From the NCBI RefSeq assembly GCF_035918095.1, contig NZ_CP109137.1, positions 2,172,001 to 2,236,000 on the forward strand: a DNA stretch of 64,000 nt, given 5' to 3'. Shown one piece after another: positions 8,260 through 16,636 of the stretch. Source of the DNA: Streptomyces sp. NBC_01750. GTDB lineage: Bacteria; Actinomycetota; Actinomycetes; Streptomycetales; Streptomycetaceae. Numbering within the stretch: the first letter of the stretch is position 1; the number at the start of each line of letters is the position of its first letter. The notes under the pieces were generated by a model. The model was given only the letters and a program-made list of their open reading frames with translations. It was not told the DNA's origin and did not search any database. The translations under genes were made by a program, and so were the position numbers.

Positions 8260-9179
8260 CCACCCCGCCCGCACTGCTGATCGCCGGCCACGGCACCCGC
8301 GACGAAGCCGGGGCCGAGGCCTTCCGGGACTTCGTACGGGAGCTGGGGCGGCGCCATCCCGAACTCCCCGTGGCCGGCGGCTTCATCGAGCTGTCCCCGC
8401 CGCCGCTCGGCGACGCCGTCACCGAGCTGGTGGAGCGGGGCGTGAAGCGCTTCGCCGCGGTGCCGCTGATGCTGGTGTCCGCCGGGCACGCCAAGGGCGA
8501 CATTCCGGCGGCGCTTGCCCGCGAGCGGGAGCGGCACCCCGGGATCTCGTACACCTACGGCCGCCCGCTCGGCCCGCACCCGTCGCTGCTGCGTGTCCTG
8601 GAGCGGCGGCTCGACGAGGCGCTGGCCTCCACGGTCCGTACGCCGTCCGACCGCGCCGATGTGACCGTGCTGCTGGTGGGCCGCGGTTCGACCGACCCGG
8701 ACGCCAACGCCGAAGTACTCAAGGCGGCCCGGCTGCTGTGGGAGGGGCGGGGGTACGCGGGTGTGGAGACGGCGTTCGTCTCGCTCGCCGCTCCCGATGT
8801 ACCGAGCGGTCTCGACCGGTGCATGAAGCTGGGGGCGCGCCGGATCGTCGTACTCCCGTACTTCCTGTTCACCGGCATCCTGCCGGACCGGGTACGTCAG
8901 CAGACGCAGGGCTGGGCGGAGGCTCATCCCGAGGTCGAGGTCGTGTCGGCCGATGTGATCGGCCCCGCCGAGGAGCTGCTGGACCTGGTCATGGAGCGCT
9001 ACCGGGAGGCCGTCGCCGGCGACATCCGGATGAACTGCGACTCCTGCGTGTACCGGATCGCGCTGCCGGGCTTCGAGGACAAGGTGGGCATCCCGCAGCA
9101 GCCCCACTTCCACCCGGACGACGACGGCCACCACCACAGCCACGGGCACCACCACGGCAGCCATGCGCACTCACACTGA
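8256..9179 (+). CDS. cbiX: CbiX-type sirohydrochlorin/cobalt chelatase with His-rich tail
   Basis: This 307-residue protein has two CbiX half-domains: LLIAGHGTRDEAGAEAF at residues 5-21 and LLVGRGSTDPDANAEVLK near residue 140. Family blocks YFLFTGILPDRVRQQ and CDSCVYRIALPGFEDKVG are present. The last 25 residues are an Asp/His-rich tail with about a dozen histidines, a metal-holding feature seen in many long CbiX proteins. The predicted role is ferro- or cobalto-chelation of sirohydrochlorin or a corrin intermediate. GTG 8256 overlaps the cobH stop, and AAGGAG lies 8 nt upstream. The end overlaps the next gene by 17 nt. Confidence 0.87.
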   Translation: MTTPPALLIAGHGTRDEAGAEAFRDFVRELGRRHPELPVAGGFIELSPPPLGDAVTELVERGVKRFAAVPLMLVSAGHAKGDIPAALARERERHPGISYTYGRPLGPHPSLLRVLERRLDEALASTVRTPSDRADVTVLLVGRGSTDPDANAEVLKAARLLWEGRGYAGVETAFVSLAAPDVPSGLDRCMKLGARRIVVLPYFLFTGILPDRVRQQTQGWAEAHPEVEVVSADVIGPAEELLDLVMERYREAVAGDIRMNCDSCVYRIALPGFEDKVGIPQQPHFHPDDDGHHHSHGHHHGSHAHSH

Positions 9180-10218
9180 CGCACACGATCTGCGTCACCA
9201 CGGTGACGCCGAGGTGCGGGACGCGCACCTCACGGACCTCGCGGTCAATGTCCGGGCCGGCACTCCCCCGGACTGGCTGCGCGAGCGCATCGCCTGCTCG
9301 CTGACGGCCCTGGCGGCCTATCCGGACGGGCGCGCGGCGCGCGCGGCGGTCGCACAGCGGCACGGTGTGCCGGTGGAGCGGGTGCTGCTGACGGCGGGGG
9401 CCGCCGAGGCGTTCGTGCTGCTGGCACGCGCACTGACGGTACGTCAACCGCTGGTGGTGCACCCGCAGTTCACCGAGCCGGAGGCGGCACTGCGGGACGC
9501 GGGCCACGAGGTGGCGCGGGTGCTGCTGCGCGAGGCGGACGGCTTCCGGCTCGACCCGGCGGCCGTTCCCGACGCGGCGGACCTGGTGATGATCGGCAAT
9601 CCGACGAACCCCACGTCCGTACTGCATCCGGCCGCTGACATCGCCGGACTGGCCCGCCCCGGACGGGTGCTGGTGGTCGACGAGGCCTTCATGGACGCGG
9701 TGCCCGGTGAGTCCGAGTCACTCGCGGGACGGACCGACGTCCCGGGGCTGGTGGTGCTGCGGAGCCTCACCAAAACCTGGGGTCTGGCCGGTCTGCGGAT
9801 CGGCTATGTGCTCGCCGAGCCGGAGACGGTCGAGGCGCTGGAGCGGACCCAGCCGCTGTGGCCGGTCGCGACACCCGCGCTGGCCGCGGCCGAGGCATGC
9901 ATGGAGCCGGCCGCGCTCAAGGAGGCCGCGCAGGCCGCGCACGGGATCGCGACGGAGCGGACGCATCTGCTCGCGGGGCTCGCGGAGTTCGACGAGGTAC
10001 GGGTGGTGGAGGCGGCCGAGGCTCCCTTCGTCCTCGTACATGTGCGGCGTGGCGCCGAGGTGCGGGAGCGGCTGCGCGGTCTGGGCTTCGCGGCCCGGCG
10101 CGGCGATACGTTTCCGGGGCTCGGGCCCGACTGGCTGCGGCTCGCGGTACGCGACCGGGTGACCACCAACCGCTTTCTGCAGGCGCTCGACCAGGCGCTC
10201 ACCATGGTCGGCGGCTGA
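9163..10218 (+). CDS. CobC-like PLP-dependent aminotransferase/decarboxylase (Rv2231c type)
   Basis: This 351-residue fold-type I PLP enzyme of the histidinol-phosphate aminotransferase/CobC group has TAGAAEAFVLLAR, MIGNPTNPTSVLHPA, VVDEAFMD and the PLP-lysine block SLTKTWGLAGLRIGY (Lys near residue 202). In cobalamin clusters such enzymes are thought to supply aminopropanol phosphate by decarboxylating threonine phosphate, but the substrate cannot be read here. ATG 9163 lies inside the end of cbiX. This is the last gene of the operon, followed by a strong hairpin at 10219-10246. Confidence 0.85.
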   Translation: MRTHTDAHDLRHHGDAEVRDAHLTDLAVNVRAGTPPDWLRERIACSLTALAAYPDGRAARAAVAQRHGVPVERVLLTAGAAEAFVLLARALTVRQPLVVHPQFTEPEAALRDAGHEVARVLLREADGFRLDPAAVPDAADLVMIGNPTNPTSVLHPAADIAGLARPGRVLVVDEAFMDAVPGESESLAGRTDVPGLVVLRSLTKTWGLAGLRIGYVLAEPETVEALERTQPLWPVATPALAAAEACMEPAALKEAAQAAHGIATERTHLLAGLAEFDEVRVVEAAEAPFVLVHVRRGAEVRERLRGLGFAARRGDTFPGLGPDWLRLAVRDRVTTNRFLQALDQALTMVGG

Positions 10219-10246
10219 CGCCCCGCACGGCCTCGCGTGCGGGGCG
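10219..10246. terminator. Bidirectional hairpin between the convergent cob operon and LAETG gene
   Basis: Perfect 10-bp arms, CGCCCCGCAC (10219-10228) and GTGCGGGGCG (10237-10246), surround an 8-nt loop. It lies immediately after the cobC-like stop and just before the stop of the convergent gene. No T-run is present, as is usual for Streptomyces terminators. Confidence 0.8.
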
Positions 10247-10261
10247 ACCGGACGCCGGGTG

Positions 10262-11167
10262 TCAGCTCCTGGACCGGGCTCGGGCCAGCACCATCGCGGC
10301 GCCGCCCGCCGCCAGCAGCAGCACCGCGCCGCCCGCGAGGTACCGGGTCATGGAGTTGCCGCCGGTCTCGGCGAGGTCCTCCTCGGCGGGGGCCTCGCCG
10401 GACTGCGCCCGCACACCGCCGCTCGGTCCCGAGGACGGTTCCCGCGCGGCGGGCGATTCGCATGTCGCCTCGGCGAGCGTGACCACGCCGGTGACGTCGG
10501 CGACGTTCAGCTTGAGCGGGTTGACCGACACCTTCAGCTCGAGCGCGGTGGCGGCGGCCGTACGGGACGTGGTGTGTGTCTTCGACAGATCGAGCGTCAC
10601 CTCGCCGACCCCCGGCACCTCGACCCGGGTGGGGCCGCTGGTGGAGAGCGTGACCTTCTTGCCGAGCACGGTCACCCGGCCGAGCAGATTCGACTCGGCC
10701 ACCGGCTGCTTGCCCGCCTCACAGACGGCCTTCGACGTGACCTCCTCGATCTCGACGAGCGAGAGCAGCGGCAGTCCGGGCACATGCAGCCTGGCGCGGG
10801 CGAGGTTTGCGTAACCCTCGGCCCGGCGCCGGTCAGCGGTGGCCTTCGCGGTGGCCACGTCCGCGCGCAGCACCTGGACGGGCCTGCCCCGGTCGACCCC
10901 GTCCAACTGCACGGTCAGCGCGGTCTTCTCGGCACCGGCAGGGGCCCGCACCTCGTTGAGCGTGGCCTTGAGCGGGACGTCGACGGTCTTGTCGAGCAGG
11001 GACACATCGAGCCCGGTGCGGAGCACGACCGCACTCGCCCGTCCCTCGCCGCCACCCCCTGTGGCGTGCGCCGGCCCGGCGACCGCGACGGGTCCTGCGA
11101 CCAGCGCGGCAGCTGCCGCCGCGGCGGCGCAGCGGCGTGCGGGCATGCGGAAGGTGTTGCTGTTCAA
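10262..11167 (-). CDS. LAETG-anchored surface protein (SCO1860-like)
   Basis: This 301-residue exported protein has a signal peptide (FRMPARRCAAAAAAAALVAG..., predicted cut after AHA near residue 35). The body is rich in beta-like repeats without recognised catalytic motifs. It ends with a sortase signal EDLAETGGNSMTRYLAGG, a hydrophobic span and an Arg-rich tail, so it should be linked to peptidoglycan by a class E sortase. The TTG start 11167 is chosen because it gives the family N-terminus NSNTFRMPARR with GTGGGGG upstream. ATG 11146 is the alternative and would shorten the n-region. The family sits next to cobalamin genes in other streptomycetes, but its function is unknown. Confidence 0.83.
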   Translation of the reverse strand: MNSNTFRMPARRCAAAAAAAALVAGPVAVAGPAHATGGGGEGRASAVVLRTGLDVSLLDKTVDVPLKATLNEVRAPAGAEKTALTVQLDGVDRGRPVQVLRADVATAKATADRRRAEGYANLARARLHVPGLPLLSLVEIEEVTSKAVCEAGKQPVAESNLLGRVTVLGKKVTLSTSGPTRVEVPGVGEVTLDLSKTHTTSRTAAATALELKVSVNPLKLNVADVTGVVTLAEATCESPAAREPSSGPSGGVRAQSGEAPAEEDLAETGGNSMTRYLAGGAVLLLAAGGAAMVLARARSRS

Positions 11168-11483
11168 GATGGTGGAACCCCCACAGGAGACACGGCGCCG
11201 CTGCCGCCCCGCTGGGACGCACGGACGGCGGCGACTTGGGACACCGGAATCCTTGCGCACCGAGAGTGAACCAACAGACACCTGGAGCGAGTTCACCCCA
11301 ACGTGGAGTTTCCGTGTCCGTATTCGATTCTTGAGGTACGAGTGTTCCTGCGGGGCCACCCTGTGGCCGCGAACGGGTGGTGCGCCGGTCGATCGAACCG
11401 GCTCGCACGTGAAGTGCCTCGACGAACGGCGGCAGCCTCGGTCACGCTGGGTCACCACGACTGCCGGAGGGGAGCGGCGCTCG
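11168..11483. promoter_or_regulatory. Upstream region of the LAETG gene, about 316 bases without a gene
   Basis: The segment is less GC-rich than its neighbours between about 11250 and 11345. It should hold the promoter of the minus-strand LAETG gene, and it follows the end of the minus-strand amidohydrolase. I see no RNA gene or convincing operator. Confidence 0.4.
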
Positions 11484-12569
11484 TCAGCCGATCACACGGC
11501 CGTTGAGGATCACCCGCCGCGGCGCCGCCAGCGCCCTGACGTCCGCCCGCGGATCCGTGTCGTAGACCACCAGGTCCGCCGGCGCGCCCTCCTCCAGCAC
11601 GGGGCGGCCCAGCCACTGACGCGCCCCCCAGGCCGTCGCCGACAGCGCCTGGACCGGCGGGATGCCCGCCTTCACCAGTTCCGCCACCTCCGCGGCGACC
11701 AGACCGTGGGCCAGCGAGCCGCCCGCGTCCGTACCGACGAAGACCGGGATGCCCGCGTCGTACGCCGCGCGCACCGTGTCGTAGCGGCGCTCGTACAGCC
11801 GGCGCATATGGGCGGACCAGTCGGGGAACTTCGCTTCGGCGCCCGCGGCGAGGTCCGGGAACGTCGCGATGTTGACCAGCGTCGGGACGATCGCGACGCC
11901 CCGCTCCGCGAACAGCGGGATGGTGTCCTCGGTGAGCCCGGTGGCGTGTTCGATGCAGTCGATGCCCGCTTCGACCAGGTCCCGGAGCGCGACCTCGGCG
12001 AAGCAGTGCGCGGTCACCCGCGCGCCCAGCCGGTGCGCCTCGGCGATCGCCGCAGCGACCTCGCCGCGCGGCCAGCAGGCGGTCAGATCGCCCGCGTCCC
12101 GGTCGATCCAGTCCCCGACGAGCTTGACCCATCCGTCGCCGCGCCGCGCCTCCCGCGCGACATACGCGACAAGGTCGCCCGGCTCGATCTCATGGGCGTA
12201 GTTGCGGATGTAGCGGCGGGTGCGCGCGATGTGCCGGCCCGCCCTGATGATCTTCGGAAGGTCCTCGCGGTCGTCGATCCAGCGGGTGTCGGACGGCGAT
12301 CCGGCGTCGCGGATGAGCAGCGTGCCCGCGTCCCGGTCGGTGAACGCCTGCTTCTCGCTGGTCGTCTCGTCGACCGCGCCGTGATGGTCAAGACCGACAT
12401 GGCAGTGCGCGTCGACCAGACCGGGCAGCGCCCAGCCCGCGACGGTGAGCGCCTCGGCGCGCGGCCGTTCGTACGTGATCCGGCCGTCCACCGCCCACAG
12501 CTCGTCCCTGACGTCGTCGGGACCGGCGAGCACCCGCCCCTTCACATGCAGCACCACGCGATCGCTCAT
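11484..12569 (-). CDS. Amidohydrolase-superfamily metal-dependent hydrolase
   Basis: This 361-residue TIM-barrel hydrolase has the metal ligands in order: GLVDAHCHVGLD (HxH, about residue 50), WVKLVGDW (possible carboxylated Lys), RVTAHCFAE, GIDCIEHATGL and PVFVGTDAGG. The C-terminal LEEGAPADLVVYDTDP block returns to the small beta-sandwich. It fits the imidazolonepropionase/prolidase-like branch acting on C-N bonds, but the substrate is unknown. The start at 12569 gives MSDRVVLHVKGRVLAG, the expected first strands. The frame extends upstream but without family sequence. Confidence 0.83.
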   Translation of the reverse strand: MSDRVVLHVKGRVLAGPDDVRDELWAVDGRITYERPRAEALTVAGWALPGLVDAHCHVGLDHHGAVDETTSEKQAFTDRDAGTLLIRDAGSPSDTRWIDDREDLPKIIRAGRHIARTRRYIRNYAHEIEPGDLVAYVAREARRGDGWVKLVGDWIDRDAGDLTACWPRGEVAAAIAEAHRLGARVTAHCFAEVALRDLVEAGIDCIEHATGLTEDTIPLFAERGVAIVPTLVNIATFPDLAAGAEAKFPDWSAHMRRLYERRYDTVRAAYDAGIPVFVGTDAGGSLAHGLVAAEVAELVKAGIPPVQALSATAWGARQWLGRPVLEEGAPADLVVYDTDPRADVRALAAPRRVILNGRVIG

Positions 12570-12639
12570 GTCCAGCACTGTACGAGGCGCTGGGTACCCT
12601 CGGCGCGGCCGACCGGACACGGCGGCACGCGCACCGGCG

Positions 12640-12955
12640 CACCGGTGCTCGGCGGCGGTCTCGAGCCGTACGTCCACGAGGTGCGGGAGGCGGCGCCGGT
12701 GGCCACAACGCTGCGTGCCCCGGCCGGAGTCGACGCCTCCGAGCTGGTCGCGACGCTCTCGCGGCCGACCCGTCGCTGCCGCTGATCGCGGGTGGCTGGG
12801 TACGTGCCCAGGAGATTCTCCGGGGCAACCACTACGGCGCGGACGCCACCCTCGCCACCGTGCGATCCACGCCGGCGCTGCTGGGCGCGGCGCCAGGCGA
12901 GTCGGGTGTGCGGGTGGACCCTGAGGCGGCCCGGCGCACGGCCGCCGTGGCCTGA
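12640..12955 (+). pseudogene. Possible degraded coding region of unknown family
   Basis: Two plus-strand frames each look coding for part of the stretch. One gives GAPVLGGGLEPYVHEVREAA and then VDASELVATLSRP before a stop at 12783-12785. A frame change near 12750 leads into LAADPSLPLIAGGWVRAQEI and RGNHYGADATLATVRS, ending at TGA 12953-12955. Codon use is Streptomyces-like in both parts, which suggests one gene broken by an indel. I cannot name the family, and no start is evident. Confidence 0.3.
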
Positions 12956-13327
12956 CGCCATCCGTGAAGTGACCGCGGTCACGGCGCAAAGCATTCCTCG
13001 GGGATTTAAAGTCGCGTTAAATTGGAATAGACGGAAGCCGCTTTATTACGGGCAGCTTCCCGTATTCGTCTGCCCCGGTTTGCCGATCCTAAACACCAAG
13101 CTTTCGACAGGATCGACTGACGTAATTCGGACGGATCTCAAGAGGGTTACCTGCGTGTGACCGACTCCACAGCGCGTCCGATTAACCCCCATAATTCCGG
13201 CGCAAAAGCCCTGAAAATGGCGCCTCGCCGCCCCGAGGCTCGCGCCCGCGCGATAACACAAGGAGGCGCATCACCCAACCCCTTCCCTCGATGCATTTTT
13301 TGAATTTGCTCGGTAAATTTCCTCTGC
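12956..13327 (+). promoter_or_regulatory. AT-richer leader/promoter region of the ectoine operon
   Basis: This 372-base stretch is markedly lower in GC than either side and contains no gene. It includes overlapping inverted repeats at 13031-13064 (GGAAGC ... GCTTCC and ACGGG ... CCCGT) and an AAGGAGG at 13259-13265 that is too far from the ectA ATG to serve it. Ectoine operons are induced by salt or heat, so the control elements are expected here, but no specific operator can be assigned by eye. Confidence 0.5.
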
Positions 13328-13864
13328 ATGACCGCCGCACAAGAAGACCTTGTACGAGCCAAGACCCCGAGCGAATTTCTGGAGATCGATACCCCACGAG
13401 TGGAGGACGGAGCCGCGATCTGGCGCATCGCCCGCGACTCCGAGGTCCTGGACCTCAACTCCTCGTACAGCTATCTGCTGTGGTGTCGCGACTTCGCCGC
13501 CACCTCCGTGGTGGCGCGCGGCTCCGACGGTGAGCCCATCGGCTTCGTCACGGGCTACGTACGCCCTGACCGCCCCGAGGCACTTGTCGTCTGGCAGGTC
13601 GCCGTCGACCAGGCGCACCGCGGCCGTGGACTCGCCGGCGTACTGCTGGACGCGCTGACCGTCAGGGTCACCGACGGCCGCGGGGTCCGTGAGATCGAGA
13701 CGACCATCACCCCGGACAACGCCGCGTCCGACCGCCTTTTCACCTCCTACGCCCAGCGCCACGGGGCGCGGCTGGAGCGCGAAGTCCTCTTCGACGGCGG
13801 GCTGTTCCCCGAAGGAACGCACCAGCCGGAAGTGCTCTACCGCATCGGCCCCCTCTCCGCCTGA
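13328..13864 (+). CDS. ectA: L-2,4-diaminobutyrate N-gamma-acetyltransferase
   Basis: This 178-residue GNAT enzyme acetylates diaminobutyrate, the second step of ectoine synthesis. EctA marks are LDLNSSYSYLLWCRDF, GEPIGFVTGYVRPDRP, the acetyl-CoA loop VDQAHRGRGLAGVLLD and TITPDNAASDRLFTSYAQR. ATG 13328 gives the usual N-terminal length. No purine-rich Shine-Dalgarno precedes it (the 12 nt upstream are AATTTCCTCTGC), which is odd for the first gene of an operon. It is followed after 24 nt by ectB. Confidence 0.93.
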   Translation: MTAAQEDLVRAKTPSEFLEIDTPRVEDGAAIWRIARDSEVLDLNSSYSYLLWCRDFAATSVVARGSDGEPIGFVTGYVRPDRPEALVVWQVAVDQAHRGRGLAGVLLDALTVRVTDGRGVREIETTITPDNAASDRLFTSYAQRHGARLEREVLFDGGLFPEGTHQPEVLYRIGPLSA

Positions 13865-13888
13865 CCTCCCCCACATCTGGAGACTGCT

Positions 13889-15157
13889 GTGACCATCACC
13901 CCGCCCGCCCTGAGTGTCTTCGAGACCCTGGAGTCGGAGGTACGCAGCTACTGCCGCGGTTGGCCCGCCGTGTTCGACCGCGCGCAGGGCAGCTACCTCC
14001 ACGACGAGGACGGCCACACCTACCTCGACTTCTTCGCCGGCGCCGGATCGCTCAACTACGGGCACAACAACCCGGTGCTGAAACGCGCGCTGATCGACTA
14101 CATCGAGCGCGACGGCATAACCCACGGCCTGGACATGGCCACCACCGCCAAACGCGCCTTCCTCGAGTCGTTCCAGAACGTGATCCTGCGGCCGCGCGAT
14201 CTGCCGTACAAGGTCATGTTCCCCGGCCCGACCGGCACCAACGCGGTCGAGTCGGCGCTCAAGCTGGCCCGCAAGGTGAAGGGGCGCGAGTCCGTCGTCT
14301 CGTTCACCAACGCCTTCCACGGCATGTCGCTGGGCGCGCTCGCCGTCACCGGCAACGCCTTCAAGCGCGCCGGCGCCGGCATCCCGCTCGTGCACGGCAC
14401 GCCGATGCCTTTCGACAACTACTTCGAAGGCCAGGTCCCGGACTTCATCTGGTTCGAGCGGCTGCTCGAGGACCAGGGCTCCGGCCTCAACAAGCCGGCC
14501 GCCGTCATCGTCGAGACGGTGCAGGGCGAGGGCGGCATCAATGTGGCCCGCGCCGAGTGGCTGCGAGCCCTTCAGGACCTGTGCCACCGCCAGGACATGC
14601 TGCTGATCGTGGACGACATCCAGATGGGTTGCGGCCGTACCGGCGGCTTCTTCTCCTTCGAGGAGGCCGGCATCACGCCGGACATCGTCACCCTGTCGAA
14701 GTCCATCAGCGGCTACGGACTGCCCATGTCGCTCTGCCTGTTCAAGCCGGAGCTGGACATCTGGGAGCCGGGCGAGCACAACGGCACCTTCCGCGGCAAC
14801 AACCCGGCGTTCGTCACCGCCACCGCCGCGCTCAACACCTACTGGGCCGACGGCCAGATGGAGAAGCAGACTCTGGCGCGGGGCGAGCAGGTCGAGCGTG
14901 CGCTGCTGGCCATCGTCGACGAGAGCGCGGGGACCGGACTGAGCTTCCGCGGCCGCGGCCTCGTCTGGGGCCTGGAGTTCGAGGACAAGGCACGTGCCTC
15001 GGCGGTCTGCGCCCGCGCCTTCGAGCTGGGGCTGCTGCTGGAGACCTCTGGTCCCCAGAGCGAAGTGGTGAAGCTTCTGCCCGCGCTCACCATCTCCCCC
15101 GACGAGCTGGACGAGGGCCTGCGCACCCTGGCCCGTTCCGTCCGCGAAACGGCCTGA
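13889..15157 (+). CDS. ectB: L-2,4-diaminobutyrate:2-oxoglutarate transaminase
   Basis: This 422-residue class III PLP aminotransferase makes diaminobutyrate from aspartate semialdehyde and glutamate. Conserved features are the N-terminal [68 protein letters not shown] and the PLP-lysine block [12 protein letters not shown]. The GTG 13889 start is preceded by TGGAGACTGCT. It belongs to ectABCD, with 31 nt to ectC. Confidence 0.95.
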   Translation: MTITPPALSVFETLESEVRSYCRGWPAVFDRAQGSYLHDEDGHTYLDFFAGAGSLNYGHNNPVLKRALIDYIERDGITHGLDMATTAKRAFLESFQNVILRPRDLPYKVMFPGPTGTNAVESALKLARKVKGRESVVSFTNAFHGMSLGALAVTGNAFKRAGAGIPLVHGTPMPFDNYFEGQVPDFIWFERLLEDQGSGLNKPAAVIVETVQGEGGINVARAEWLRALQDLCHRQDMLLIVDDIQMGCGRTGGFFSFEEAGITPDIVTLSKSISGYGLPMSLCLFKPELDIWEPGEHNGTFRGNNPAFVTATAALNTYWADGQMEKQTLARGEQVERALLAIVDESAGTGLSFRGRGLVWGLEFEDKARASAVCARAFELGLLLETSGPQSEVVKLLPALTISPDELDEGLRTLARSVRETA

Positions 15158-15188
15158 CACCACCGTACGAGAAAGGCAGCGACTCACC

Positions 15189-15587
15189 GTGATCGTCCGA
15201 TCGTTCAAGGACATCGAGAACACCGAGCGCCATGTGAAGGCCTCTTCCGGCACCTGGGAGAGCAAGCGCATCGTGCTCGCCAAGGAGAAGGTCGGCTTCT
15301 CGCTCCACGAGACCGTGCTGTACGCGGGTACGGAGACGTCGATGTGGTACGCGAACCACATCGAGGCCGTGCTCTGCGTGGAGGGCGAGGCCGAGCTCAC
15401 CGATGACGAGACCGGCGAGACCCACTGGATCGAGCCCGGCACGATGTATCTGCTGGACGGCCACGAGCGCCACACCATGCGCCCCAAGACCGACTTCCGC
15501 TGTGTCTGCGTCTTCAACCCGCCGGTCACCGGACGGGAGGACCACGACGAGAACGGCGTCTACCCGCTGCTCACCGAGGAGGGCTGA
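15189..15587 (+). CDS. ectC: L-ectoine synthase
   Basis: This 132-residue cupin cyclises N-gamma-acetyldiaminobutyrate to ectoine. Typical blocks are [57 protein letters not shown] and [16 protein letters not shown], which carry the metal and substrate residues. The length equals the family standard. The start is GTG at 15189, and three nucleotides separate it from ectD. Confidence 0.95.
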   Translation: MIVRSFKDIENTERHVKASSGTWESKRIVLAKEKVGFSLHETVLYAGTETSMWYANHIEAVLCVEGEAELTDDETGETHWIEPGTMYLLDGHERHTMRPKTDFRCVCVFNPPVTGREDHDENGVYPLLTEEG

Positions 15588-15590
15588 ACG

Positions 15591-16487
15591 ATGACCACCG
15601 CCCCTGTACGCACCGACCTGTACCCGACACGCGGCGCGGGCGAGGTGACCACTCCGCGCCAGGACCCGGTTGTGTGGTCCGCGCCCGGGGCGCCGGGGCC
15701 GATCGTCCCCTCCGAACTCATGGGCTTCGAGCGGGACGGCTTCCTGACCGTCGACGAGCTGATCACGCCGGACGAGGTCGCGCTCTACCGAGCCGAGCTG
15801 GAACGGCTGGTCACCGACCCCGCGGTACGTGCCGACGATCGCTCGATCATCGAGCCGAAGTCGAGAGACGTGCGCTCGGTCTTCGAGGTGCACAGGCTCA
15901 GCGAGATCTTCGCCGGTCTGGTGCGCGATGAGCGGGTGGTGGGCAGAGCCCGGCAGATCCTCGGCTCGGACGTGTACGTCCACCAGTCCCGTATCAATGT
16001 GAAGCCGGGCTTCGGCGCCTCGGGCTTCTACTGGCACTCGGACTTCGAGACCTGGCACGCCGAGGACGGTCTGCCGAACATGCGCACCGTCTCCGTCTCG
16101 ATCGCGCTGACCGAGAACCGTGACACCAACGGCGGCCTGATGATCATGCCCGGTTCGCACAAGACGTTCCTGGGCTGTGCGGGCGAGACGCCGAAGGACA
16201 ACTACAAGAAGTCACTGCAGATGCAGGACGCGGGCACTCCCTCGGACGAAGCGCTGACCCGGTACGCCGACCGGCACGGCATCCGGCTCTTCACCGGCCG
16301 GGCCGGTTCGGCGACCTGGTTCGACTGCAACTGCATGCACGGCTCCGGGGACAACATCACCCCGTACCCGCGCAGCAATGTCTTCATCGTCTTCAACAGC
16401 GTGGAGAACGCTGCCGTGAAGCCGTTCGCGGCGCCGGTGCCCAGGCCGGAGTACATCGGAGCGCGGGACTTTACTCCGGTGCGGTAA
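15591..16487 (+). CDS. ectD: Ectoine 5-hydroxylase
   Basis: This 298-residue Fe(II)/2-oxoglutarate dioxygenase converts ectoine to 5-hydroxyectoine. The iron triad is visible: the HxD in FYWHSDFETWHAEDGLPNMR (residues about 147-165) and the distal His in NCMHGSGDNITPYPRSN, whose Arg binds 2-oxoglutarate. The ATG at 15591 is preceded by GAGGAGGGCTGAACG. The last 36 bases are imperfectly duplicated 80 bp downstream, and the operon is closed by a very strong hairpin at 16579-16623. Confidence 0.95.
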   Translation: MTTAPVRTDLYPTRGAGEVTTPRQDPVVWSAPGAPGPIVPSELMGFERDGFLTVDELITPDEVALYRAELERLVTDPAVRADDRSIIEPKSRDVRSVFEVHRLSEIFAGLVRDERVVGRARQILGSDVYVHQSRINVKPGFGASGFYWHSDFETWHAEDGLPNMRTVSVSIALTENRDTNGGLMIMPGSHKTFLGCAGETPKDNYKKSLQMQDAGTPSDEALTRYADRHGIRLFTGRAGSATWFDCNCMHGSGDNITPYPRSNVFIVFNSVENAAVKPFAAPVPRPEYIGARDFTPVR

Positions 16488-16537
16488 GCCACTTCTGGCC
16501 GACGGCCGGCCCGCGGCGAAGCCGCCATGGACACAGC

Positions 16538-16573
16538 ATCGGGGCACGGGACTTCACTCCGGTGCGGTAGCCA
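16538..16573 (+). repeat. Imperfect duplicate of the ectD 3' end
   Basis: The segment ATCGGGGCACGGGACTTCAC... repeats the ectD terminus at 16458-16493 (ATCGGAGCGCGGGACTTTAC...) with only four or five differences over about 36 bp, including the GTGCGGTA at the stop codon. The copy is non-coding. Confidence 0.8.
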
Positions 16574-16578
16574 TCCAC

Positions 16579-16623
16579 GGCAGGGCCCGGCGCCCCTCGC
16601 ACCGAGGGGCGCCGGGCCCTGCC
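16579..16623. terminator. Strong terminator hairpin after ectABCD
   Basis: Twenty-base-scale arms are visible: GGCAGGGCCCGGCGCCCCTC pairs with its exact complement after a short CGCACC-type loop. It lies between the convergent ectD and old-yellow-enzyme genes, so it can serve both. Confidence 0.9.
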
Positions 16624-16636
16624 GCGTGCGACTGCC

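Noticed and set aside
1..10218. Cobalamin riboswitch in the cob cluster
   Set aside because: I looked at the gaps before cobM (3316-3406) and between the genes and saw no B12-box-like conserved sequence. The operon head is outside the window.
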